A stretch of 64,000 nucleotides of DNA, taken from positions 124,001-188,000 of the forward strand of contig JAANDG010000038.1 of assembly GCA_036852015.1 (NCBI GenBank), given 5' to 3'. The stretch comes from Pelodera strongyloides (lineage: Eukaryota; Nematoda; Chromadorea; Rhabditida; Rhabditidae). The translations under genes and the position numbers were made by a program. Of the stretch, positions 1 to 12,300 are shown piece after piece. Below the pieces are notes generated by a model. That model was not told where the DNA came from. It saw only the letters and a program-made list of their open reading frames with translations, and did not search any database. Positions within the stretch are counted from its first letter, which is position 1. Every line of letters starts with the position of its first letter.

Positions 1-295
1 TTTTGATAAATGACCGACGCCGGTGCATATATGCAATTGTCAGGGGTACTTGGAGAGTGAACAGCCTGCAGTGTTACACCTGGCGCGTGGTTTATCACTG
101 CAGGGTATTTATTATGAAACTCTATACGGGCAATTATAAACTACGGTATATAAGTAAAAGTCATAAACAGGGATTTCTCTCCCTGAGTCCGTTTTGCCGT
201 ACTTTGGCGCTGGAATCGTCGTTTTCTTCACATACTTGAACAATTAATGAAAAGCGAATAAAAAATACGAATTTGTAGTGACTGCGATCCTTTAA
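1..295. mobile_element. Right part of a TTAA-flanked inverted-repeat element in importin intron 15
   Basis: The end GAATTTGTAGTGACTGCGAT followed by CCTTTAA (TTAA at 292-295) is the same terminus as in the elements at 17263-17447 and 23423-23858. The sister locus at 35130-35133 has a bare TTAA, so this is a filled site. The other end lies left of the window; how much of 1-230 belongs to the element cannot be judged. Confidence 0.7.
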
Positions 296-314
296 GTCCT
301 ACCAAACAACTTAC

Positions 315-3300
315 TCTAAACTCTTCTCCAACTGCGTTTTGCAGAATGTACTTGAGTGGGGCAATCAGTCGGTCGTAGTACTGGATAAAGTGTTCTTGGG
401 CTGCGTCGGCTACAGACGCGATGGTGGTAATCACCTGAAAATCGAATTACTTACAGGTGATGGACCGCTTGATATCTTAATCTTATTCTAATTAAATGAC
501 TTGCTATAATAGTTACTGTCAAACGAATTGGTATGAAAACATGAGCAATCCATTCGAATCCTAGCCACAACGGTAATTTATTCTCTAGATTCATAGTGTT
601 TATTTATCCTGATGGGGCTTCCAAGTATGGTGAAAATTTACAGTATTTTGGAACTACAGGATAATATTTTTTTCACATTCTACGCGTTTCGTGTAGAAAT
701 ACGGTAGTATTGAGAATTGAGATAACCACACCGAATTTTTGGGATACTTGGAAACCCCATAATTCTATAGATTCACTTTACTCATGACGTATGCCGAACT
801 CGAACAATTGATACGTATGCTGCACTAAACAAATCAACCCTTGAGTGTCAAACGAAAAGGATTTGTTGGTAATTATTAACTAACTGTAATTGAACTGAAC
901 TAAATACTAAAAGATAATACCTGTTCCAGAACCAGCTTGCGACCCTTCTCCAACATCTGCTTGAAGGTGTTCTCAAGGACTTGCTCCAGTGCCTGAACAT
1001 TGTCATTTAAGTTGACAATTTATTTAACTAGTACCATACCAGGGCACATCATAAATTCAATGCGCAAATTTGAAAAATGGTCGCTGGTCGCGTAGTTATG
1101 AATCGAAACGTATTCTATCAGTGATACGTTTCACTGAAATATAGTTTCAATGGCCTCCGATCGATGGCAAAAAGCCAATAGGGCGAAATAATATGAAAAT
1201 AGAATCAAATGCGACGCGTCAAATAAGCACAAAGAAAAATTGAAGAAATAACCAAGGAGTCAGCTATGACACCTTTCTCTCTCTCAATCAAGATCTCTCT
1301 CTCTCTCTCTCTCTTGCGAGTAGACAGCCAACCCATCCATTTAAAATCTTACCTGCATGATTCCCTGCAGATACATGCTGATCACGTTCTTCGGGCAGTC
1401 CTCACTGAAGTTTACCAACGCTGCACCGGCGTGAGCGGAAACCTAGAAAAAACTTTAGTTAGTTGAAAATCGAAACAGCTTACATATTCCAGGCAAGCAT
1501 ACATCAAGGAAAGCTTCAACGGGCAAGTAGCTAATATTTAAAAGAATCGATCACCGGCTCACCGGTGCCGTTGATAGCTAAGATAAACTACAAAACAATA
1601 CAAGGCAGGGCTCTGTGGGATCCGCGCAACTTTCGCATGCTGAAGAAAATGCATCTAATCGCAAGGAAAGGATGACACACAAATTGACGCAAATAAGCAT
1701 TCCAAATTTGTATGCACAGGACCTCTGCGAACCATTTCATAAGCAAACTTTGTGCATTGTACCACACTTGAATAACGCTCTTGAAGCGCAAAAGATTTGT
1801 TTTAGGTAAGGTAAGACCACCCAAAAAAAAACACTTTAATAACGGTACACGGTGCACGCTCTTGAAGCGCAAAACATATGTCTTAGGTAAGTACACACCT
1901 AAAAAAAATTCACTAATATTAACAACAACAACAACAAAACTTACCCGGTGATACTTCATCGCCATCAGAGTGCTTATGAGCGATGGCACAACTTTCTCAT
2001 GGCACCGCTTCTGTAGAGTGGGGGCAAAGTCCGTCGACATCTGCCCGAGTGCGTTGCACACGGCGTATTGGACGCGTGGATGCTGAGAATAGCATTGTTG
2101 ATTAATAATAGGTGTTATTCATTAATTTAATAAAACCGAGATGCGCACCCACACTCCACACCCACTCGACCACAATTCCTAGAGTTAGGAGGCCGCCTAA
2201 ACGAATCAATTATGCGATTCTGGGCACAAGTCAATGACGCATCGACCAACATAAATTTGCGAAAGGTTCCCGATACGGAGGAGCCACTCTGGAGGTGAAT
2301 CGTAATCGTGTGTGTGACAAATGGTTGGCTTTCCACCTATTTTAAATCATGCTTGTTTCTTGCTCAACACGTTTATGAATTCATCATTTCTTTTCCGTTG
2401 CCTAGAAAAAAAGTGAAGAAGAACACAAAGGACAGTACCTCATCGTTGAGCAGGGGAATCAGCTCATTGGAAGAACACAAAGGACAGTACCTCATCGTTG
2501 AGCAGGGGAATCAGCTCATTGACCAACTCGACAACGAGAGGCTCCATCTGACGTTGACAGCCCTCTCCGATGGTGGAAACTCCCATCACACCGGCATAGC
2601 GTTTCTTCCAATCAGCTGAATTGTGAATTCAATTCATCTATTCATCATATATTCATATAAAGACAAACACAAATGATGTATGCTTTGATATACAAGACAA
2701 GCCTCGGCCTCGCTCTCCACAGTCTCCACTATTCACTAGACGACTGATATCTTCTCTGTTTTCGTACAATAATGAGTGTATGATAAACAAAACACAACCA
2801 GCTTAAGACTTAAGAAACTTAACATGAAACTAAACATGAAGTTAACATGACTCAATATTAGGTCAAAATCGCCAAAAAAAAAACAATAAAACTACTCTTA
2901 TTATTATCCACTTAAACGGAAACCAACCATTCTTTAGGAGTGTGTGCAGAACCTGCAAGAATGGCTGAAGGACAGCCTTTCCACCAAGTGCGCATGCAAT
3001 TCTATCAAGGGAGGTCTCTCCAGCCGCCGGGTTGCTAAATACATTGTATATTCGTCGAGTCAAACATGCAGATGCAGTGCGCGCAACACGCACTCACTGC
3101 TGCACTGCACAGTGCCCACTTAGTAGAATTTACATTCATTTGGTATACAAGCAAACGGAAGTACAATCTAGTAACATGAACCTTGCATACGAAGCGGTAC
3201 GTTTGAGGGTTTGAGTAGTATGCTTCGTAGGCAAACTTCAGTAATGGGTATCTAATTAGAATAATAATGATAATAATAAACTCACTCCTCCTCCAGGTCT

Positions 3301-6300
3301 TGTTCTGCATCATCAACCGCGAGCCATTCTTCAATGTCGTCATCCAGTTCGGTCATCATTTGGAGGCAACATTGCACTGAAAGAAAAAATGGATAGTTGA
3401 CAAGTTGATGAAAAGGCCAAAAGCCAGAAAAACGCCTAAAATCTAAGGTTTCCGCTAGCTACTCAAAAGTGAGCTTTTTCATCTGATAGTGAAAAACAGA
3501 CAAAAACCTACAACTGGGCGAAAACTGGTGGATTGTTCTTATATTACATTTTAATAATATTAAGCTTTATAATTAAAAAGAGACAGAAATCCGCGCTTGT
3601 TCACCATTTACGACACATCATAGAGCATAGGGAAACGGGAAACGTGAGGTGGGGTAGGCATAAAAATCCAAAATACGCCAGAATGGCCAGAACAAAGAAC
3701 AACTAACAAATGGCGGGAATCGATCCAGCCGCTCTCTTCTTGACCATATTGGGAGCGCTTTCGCACAGCGAAGTGACAACTTCAAGTGCACTGCTGCGAT
3801 ATCCGTCTTCGGTATCGGCATTACCAACCGTCTGAAGGGAAACAAAATCGTCTAGAACAAGGACAAGGATACACATTCCTCATCCAAAATACTCGCTTTA
3901 TCTTATCGAAGCAATTGCAATGCGCCGCTTGTTCCCAACTTAATAATGCAAAAATAAAAAAATCTATTCAACAAAGAGAGAAAACAACACTGGCGATTTT
4001 GCATCCATTAGCGGAACTCACGAACCCAAACAGATGGATTTGAAAACGAGTAACTACTTTAAGACTTTTGACTTTCAGGTCTTTCCAGGTTCACTATTAA
4101 CGACTACAAGGACAGGGCTGGCGACTAGGACAGCAGACATAACGATCTATAAATTTATCTCAGCTAACTGCTATGATAACACATTTTTTTAGTTTTAATG
4201 ACCTGGTAACGTCAACTACAGCAAAAAAAAACTCTAACTCACTGCGAAGCAAAACTGAAGCAGCTGGTCCAGATATGGGGTCAGAGTCTTGGGGATAGAA
4301 GCGACCAGGTCCGACAGACACTGCACGGGTTGATCATCGTCTTCTTGCGTGCTCACAACGTGCTCGCATACCTGTAAAGGACAAAACTCGTACTCTGCTC
4401 GCGAGATGAACAAAAGAAAGGAACAGTAAACAACTCTTCAAGGACTAATTAACGACGCAATAACGTGCAACATTTTTTATTTGTTTCATTATTTCTTAAA
4501 CAAGTGGTTGAGATGCCTTCACACGTATTTATTTTTCCGCTGTGAATCAATAACTGTTTGCTATTTGGTGTGGAGCCGAGCCTAATAGAAAACGTTTTTG
4601 AAACAATCAATATTCCGACTCAATCGAAACAAATACACCTAGTTCATGTGTGTAAAAAAAAGGAAATGTGAAATACTAAATACATCCACTCCATTGAAAG
4701 AACTACACTCATTGTCAGTTCATGTGTTTAAAAAAAGGTAACATACCTTAATGCAGTGAGGGATCAATCCCGAGAATTGCTTGATCACTTTGTCGTCCTC
4801 GTCATTATCACAGATGAAAGCAGTGTACGCTTTAATGGCATGAGATCGCAGATGCACGTCTTCACTGGCCAGACACGCCTCGAACATTTGCTGAAAATGA
4901 AAACGATTTGTCAGGGCACAAATCTGGTCGGGAAAGCTTGAGTTGATTCCCGAAAAACTCTCTATTATACGTTGCTGCCACTTACGTACCTACGTTTCAT
5001 AAAACACATTTTACATCGAGTCCAAACTCTACGCAACACTGACCGACATCTCTATTAATATACATCCAATGGTTCATTCATTTTTCAATCACTTTTGCTG
5101 GTGCTACTGTTACAACTAATTGGTAAGACACTAATGATGTATTGATAGCATGGATGTGCATATTACGGTACCAATTTACCAATACAAAAAAATGCCAAGA
5201 ACAGAGCGGTGTAGGTATCGTGTGTGAATCTACGTTTGCAAAAAAAAGTAAATACCTTGATTCCACCCAGGTATTTGGCTTGATCTGATCCGAAAACTCC
5301 GGGCACCGATCTAAAAAAAAGGTTACACATTTATCTATCGTAACTTTTTTTAAATATTCGTCCGTATTGCGCGTTTGTTCTGAGTGAATAAAGTAAGCTT
5401 TGTTCCCTGTAAAGAATTAGGGAAAGGCTAAATAAATATAAATTCAAAGAATAAACTTCCGGATGGGCACAGAAAATCAGAAAACTTCCGGGTATCCGGG
5501 TGCTACAAAAAAAACTTAATTATTCGAGTTCGAGTGTCAATTGCTAAAGCTTGAAAATAGCTAAAACAAACAAAACTCACTCTAGAATCGACATCACTAC
5601 TTTCTTCAGATTCACATTGTCGGACTGAATACAGTGTTCGATAAATTGAATAATCTCCTTGCTCTTTTGCGCACCAGTGTCGTCATCTGAAAGAAAGCGA
5701 TCAATTAGAAATCAGCCCTATGGAAACCACCTTAAGCCTAATCGCTTTTGCACATCTTTCACACATACACAAAATAAAATTGTAAGACACGACAGGAGCA
5801 CACAGCGAAGAACAAAAATAAACCAAGAGGAAACTATCCTTGATAATGGCCTGTCCATGATTACGATTCGTGCTTGCGAAAGTGAAGGGGCCATTTTACA
5901 TGAATGTCCCATGTTCTGGCCATTTTACATGAATGTCCCATGTTCTGGCCATTTTACATGAATGTCAAATGCGTACCGTAACCCATTCGAATAAAGCATT
6001 TGACATGGGCATGCACCCGCAGCGAACATGTCCCAGACCCGTTCTTTTTGAAATAGCTTCATACTATTTCGAAATAAATCCGTACTAGATTCAAAATCGC
6101 TGCGGGACCATGTAACTTACGCTGATTCGAACATAGACAGGTGTTTGTCATTTTCGCAAGTGCGAATCTCATACATGGAGAGGCCAAACGATCAAACGAT
6201 GTCAAGTACCAATGAGAAAATGAAAAATAAAAACCAGGGTACAATTAAGGTTAACCAAAATGAACAGGTATGCAACGAACAAATTTAACCCACCAATTTC

Positions 6301-9300
6301 GTTCAGTGCAATCTGAGCGATCACATCGGCCAGTTTCTTTTGGAGCGGATAGCGAGGCTCCTCGATTGTCCCCTGGAGGACCTGTTGGACGTATGCAGTT
6401 TTGTTGGCACCAAGAGCAGTCCAAACCTCTTCAAAGTTATTGTCGACGAGTCGTCGGGTGAGAACTAGACACAGTGATCGGACCTAAAATATACACAAGT
6501 CAATCGCATATTTTCATTTTTATATACTTTGTATTGGATACATTAGAAATACAAAAAGAAGTAAAGTGCAATGTAATCAATAAACAGAGGTGGCACCACA
6601 GGCACAGGCTACCTCTGACAATTTTACAATATCATTAAAAATGAACAGTTACGATGTAATGTGAAATTTCAACCTTCAAACAAGATTTATAGTTGGACAG
6701 TTTTACAAATTTACAAGCACAATACAAGCGACATTTATACTGAGCTATAATCTGAATATTTCCAATTTCCCACAAGTCTTATAGTCGGACAGTTTTACAA
6801 GCATAATATAAGCTACTTTTACACGATATAATTTTTAAACATACGCGAATCGAGCTAAACTAGACAACAGTGACACTACACCAAGCGTTAGTCTGTCAAC
6901 TGGGCATGCGACTATAAAATGAAGACAGAAAATGCCGTGATTTAATTACAAGAAAACATAAAAAATGTACCTCGTCTCCCTGCTCTTTATTGGCGTAAAG
7001 TTGCCAAAGTAGAGCAATCTTATCAGCGAGAGCAATATCTTCGTATTGTTTCTCGGCTTCCTGACGCTTCTAAAAGTAAATCAGCGTTACACACTATGAC
7101 ACTAATAAGCATTTAAGCAATATGACAATACCGAGGTATTTTCTCAATGTCGCTATTTTACACCATTAAACGAATCCGATGAAAACGGTACTATGAGCTA
7201 TACACTAAACATACAAATATAAAAAGTCAAAAAAAACTAAATCGCAAGTGAATCAAAAGACTAAAAAAAGCAATTTATATGTGCACGTATTGACCACTAG
7301 TCAAGCACACGGACTCTACAGAACGGTGATTATATAAGTAAAAGGTTCGGCCTTTTAAATGAGAAATGCCGAAAGGCTGCCAATACGTACCGTGTTGTCA
7401 GTGTCAAGCATGCGAGCCATAATGTCGCGGGATGTCTGCTGAATGTCACCCATTGTTTGCCGACCTGTAAGTAAAAAAATAAATACGGATACGGATTAAA
7501 TAGCCCGATGTGTGCCCGATTATTTGGGGGACTTGATCGGGCACATATCGGGGTTATTTTTGCGGTAATCGGGCACACATCGGGGTTTTTCATTTACCAT
7601 CGTCGATCAGAACGGTAATGAAATACGGCAGAACCTGTATTTGTACTTTTAGATTATTATCAATTTTTAGTAAAATTAGAAAGGTTTGAAGAAAAGGAGA
7701 GAATAGTGAAAATTGCAGCATTTATAAAATAGAGCTTTGAACTTAACTGGACGAACCTTGTTTAAAACTATACGCTGTACTCAAATCATACGAAGAAAAA
7801 TAAAACATGATGAGTACATATTATAGAGTAAAAAAATAGAATGAAAACATGATAAACTGAAAACACGAGCTAAACAAATAAAATAAATGTTATTAATGAA
7901 AAATTCACAAAAACGTAGGAAGAGCAACTTCTGTTTCACAATCTCGAAACAATACGATAGAGATCAGACTACGGTATAGAACGCACAACATAGAACTCAA
8001 ACAGACTCAGCAAAAACGAAAAAAATTGACTTTACGTCAGTCAGCTACCGTTATAATAACGTGATAGAAATGAAATTAATAAACAGAATCCGAATGATAC
8101 ACAATCAAAACAAATAAAGGAATGCATTACTAACTAAGTACATAAAACGAAGTTATAAACTGACCCAATATAATTTTGCGAGTAAAGAGTGCGTGAATTA
8201 CCATCGACTATGAAGAGAAATAAGCAAAACATAGTAGACAGCAAACGGCTCATCTATAGTCACAAACTCCTCCATAACATGCCCCTCCCGAATGCTGTAG
8301 GCAATTTTATCACCTCATCCCCATAGCCTCTTTCCGACCATGAGAACGGTATGCCAGATTTCTAGGATCCACAAAAAGCTCCTTCACTATGCAGATTTTT
8401 CGTTACGTAAATTGAACAATTAGTGGGCGCAAATGCTATTTTTATCTTTTCGCTGCTGCACACGTTCACTAAGCTCACAACAAACAAAGGAACTAAGCCC
8501 ACACTTTCGCGCCAAATGTCAAACACTAGACTAGATTCTCACAGGCGCGCGGCAAACCAAGTTTTGACGTTCGCACAAATATGAATCATCGGCGATAGAA
8601 AAATTTATCAAAATCGCTACCTAGCCGATTATAAAATCAAGGCACCGTATATAAAAATTACGACGCAGATACTGATATAGAGGCACAGATATACATATGC
8701 TGATATAGAGGTCTCCTTGGCCCTTCTACTACCCTGTAACATCGCGTTGAACAGAACTCCTCGAAAGTTTACGAATACAATTAAAACAGCACACCTACCA
8801 AAAGAGCGAACAAAAATAACAACGAACAATTGAATAAAGCTAAAAAAAAATTACCCCAGACACAAATTTATAGATTTTCTCCTCTCAATAAAAAATATAA
8901 TTTTAAATTTTAGACGCATACGGTATTCAGTGCGCGCGCTTTTTAAGTTTACATCTACATGAGTTCTACAGTAATATAGACAAAAAGAAGTAAAGTGCAA
9001 TGTAATCAATAAACAGAGGTGGCACCACAGGCACAGGCTACCTCTGACAATTTTACAATATCATTAAAAATGAACAGTTACGATGTAATGTGAAATTTCA
9101 ACCTTCAAACAAGATTTATAGTTGGACAGTTTTACAAATTTACAAGCACAATACAAGCGACATTTATACTGAGCTATAATCTGAATATTTCCAATTTCCC
9201 ACAAGTCTTATAGTCGGACAGTTTTACAAGCATAATATAAGCTACTTTTACACGATATAATTTTTAAACATACGCGAATCGAGCTAAACTAGACAACAGT

Positions 9301-12300
9301 GACACTACACCAAGCGTTAGTCTGTCAACTGGGCATGCGACTATAAAATGAAGACAGAAAATACCGTGATTTAATTACAAGAAAACATAAAAAATGTACC
9401 TCGTCTCCCTGCTCTTTATTGGCGTAAAGTTGCCAAAGTAGAGCAATCTTATCAGCGAGAGAAATATCTTCGTATTGTTTCTCGGCTTCCTGACGCTTCT
9501 AAAAGTAAATCAGCGTTACACACTATGACACTAATAAGCATTTAAGCAATATGACAATACCGAGGTATTTTCTCAATGTCGCTATTTTACACCATTAAAC
9601 GAATCCGATGAAAACGGTACTATGAGCTATACACTAAACAATACACTAAACATACAAATATAAAAAGTCAAAAAAAAAAACTAAATCGCAAGTGAATCAA
9701 AAGACTAAAAAAAGCAATTTATATGTGCACGTATTGACCACTAGTCAAGCACACGGACTCTACAGAACGGTGATTATATAAGTAAAAGGTTCGGCCTTTT
9801 AAATGAGAAATGCCGAAAGGCTGCCAATACGTACCGTGTTGTCAGTGTCAAGCATGCGAGCCATAATGTCGCGGGATGTCTGCTGAATGTCACCCATTGT
9901 TTGCCGACCTGTAAGTAAAAAAATAAATACGGATACGGATTAAATAGCCCGATGTGTGCCCGATTATTTGGGGGACTTGATCGGGCACATATCGGGGTTA
10001 TTTTTGCGATAATCGGCACACATCGGGGTTTTTCATTTACCATCATGTCGATCAGAACGGTAATGAAATACGGCAGAACCTGTATTTGTACTTTTAGATT
10101 ATTATCAATTTTTAGTAAAATTAGAAAGGTTTGAAGAAAAGGAGAGAATAGTGAAAATTGCAGCATTTATAAAATAGAGCTTTGAACTTAACTGGACGAA
10201 CCTTGTTTAAAACTATACGCTGTACTCAAATCATACGAAGAAAAATAAAACGATGAGTACATATTATAGAGTATAGAATGAAAACATGATAAACTGAAAA
10301 CACGAGCTAAACAAATAAAATAAATGTTATTAATGAAAAATTCACGAAAACGTAGGAAGAGCAACTCTGTTCCTTCCTGACAGGGAGTTTCCCTCAAACA
10401 CCTGTATTGACAGGGAGTTTCCCTCAATGGCAGGCTGTCGCCCGCGTTAAAAAGTCCTATTCGCCACAGTTCATAAATGGCAGGGAGTCTCCCTCAATTA
10501 CCGTAACCTGTTGCCCGTATGACAAGAGTACGCTACCTCCTCAAAGCAGCCTGGCTCCCTGTCGCCAGGGTTCTGTCTTTGGGGGCCCGAAAGGACACCA
10601 CCGTGTCAGTTTCGACGGGCGACACCCTGCCAAATAGGAACATAGAACTTCTGTTTCACAATCTCGAAACAATACGATAGAGATCAGACTACGGTATAGA
10701 ACGCACAACATAGAACTCAAACAGACTCAGCAAAAACGAAAAAAAGTGACTTTACGTCAGTCACACAGTAGGTAGAGTGAAGTAAAAAGGAGGTCACTAA
10801 GGAAAAGTACGAGAAACTCCTAATGACGAAATAGTCGAATTTCCAGTACATGTTTTTCTGAGAAAAAAAACACAAACTTTGAACTTTATTTGTGAATTTG
10901 TATCGAAATTAATCGGATTTTGAAAACCCTACGCGGAATCTTACAGGTCTTGCGAACATTTTGACCATATAAAGTTTGCCGGAATACCCTCTAGTTTTCC
11001 TGGAAAAAGAATGACTGAATTCCTGTAAGGGGCCTTGTGCACAAATAATGGTTCTACATTTATGAATGTGGTTTAAGAAGAATTACGTCTTGATTTCGAA
11101 AACTCAGCTGCTTTCCTTTATTTTCATTAATCAGTCCGGGCTACTCCACTTTTTGTATGTCATGAGCCTATGCGTACTAGTATAATAGAAGTCAAGAGTG
11201 CTGACAATCAATAAATCAATTAAATGAAACAAATGCAACTCCTAGATAGCAATGTGAAAACTGTAGGGTACTGTATTATACCATACCATGCTTACGGCAG
11301 ATCCTTCGGCGCTTTCAAAAACGTTGCCGAAAAGGTGCGGAATAGGTGAGGGGTGCAACTTGCGCGCCGAACCAAGAAAAGTGTTTCCCGCACCGTATCG
11401 ACGCGCATTTTCGCCCCATTTCTACGCGGCGCGCATATTGTTTCCCATTTCTTTACGGCGCGCGTTTTGTGTCCCGAAATTGTGCGGCGCGCATTTTGTG
11501 TCCCGTAATTGTGAGGCGCGCATTTTGTGTCTCGAAATGGTGCGGCGCGCAACTCACCGGTTTTCAGTGAATCTGTTTCGACCCCTTATGTCACAGACGG
11601 AATTTTTGAAAAGTAGAATAATTTTCCTTTCACTGGAAAAATATCTGAATATAATATTATTAGCTGTTTCCAAAATGTAGGCGCATACAAATGATATAAA
11701 ACGAGTGCTCAGGACCAGGTGAAACATGAGACAAAAACTTTGAAACTGTACCTGCCCTCTCGAATAAAGATGCACGTCATTTGACAAAAATTTAAATGAA
11801 TAGACTGTGCAGTAACTTATGCTTACAATTAGTGTTGCTCAGGTCATGGACCTTACACTGTTGAGCCCAGTTATGTACCTTTCATTTAGTAGCCTTTACC
11901 TAAGAAAAAATATTACCCTAAAGAAATTACTGGTATCACAATTATCATAATTATTATCTACTTGTCAAACCTCAAAATGTCTTTAGTGTGGTTAGTTCAA
12001 GCTTAAATTTCAACGCCCACAAACTATGGCAATGAACGCACATGAGTACGGCTGAGGCAGCCCCGCCCACCTCTAAGGCCAATCCTCTACCAACTGTGGT
12101 CAGCTACCGTTATAATAACGTGATAGAAATGAAATTAATAAACAGAATCCGAATGATACACAATCAAAACAAATAAAGGAATGCATTACTAACTAAGTAC
12201 ATAAAACGAAGTTATAAACTGACCCAATATAATTTTGCGAGTAACGAGTGCGTGAATTACCATCGACTATGAAGAGAAATAAGCAAAACATAGCGGACAG

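Noticed and set aside
1..315. Left importin copy truncated at exon 15
   Set aside because: The break at 292-295 is an element inserted at a TTAA that exists empty in the sister copy, so the gene probably continues beyond the window.
9774..10166. Longer minus-strand frame beginning before importin exon 1 (also 7330-7593, 13816-14079, 42118-42486)
   Set aside because: Read-through of exon 1 into introns and upstream DNA. Only the 21 codons of exon 1 match importin, and splice sites bound them.
11288..11680. 130-codon plus-strand open frame and overlapping Cys/Arg-rich frames
   Set aside because: They are produced by a GC-rich tandem array in a transposon-like insert; the same repeat is open in several frames and no family is recognisable.
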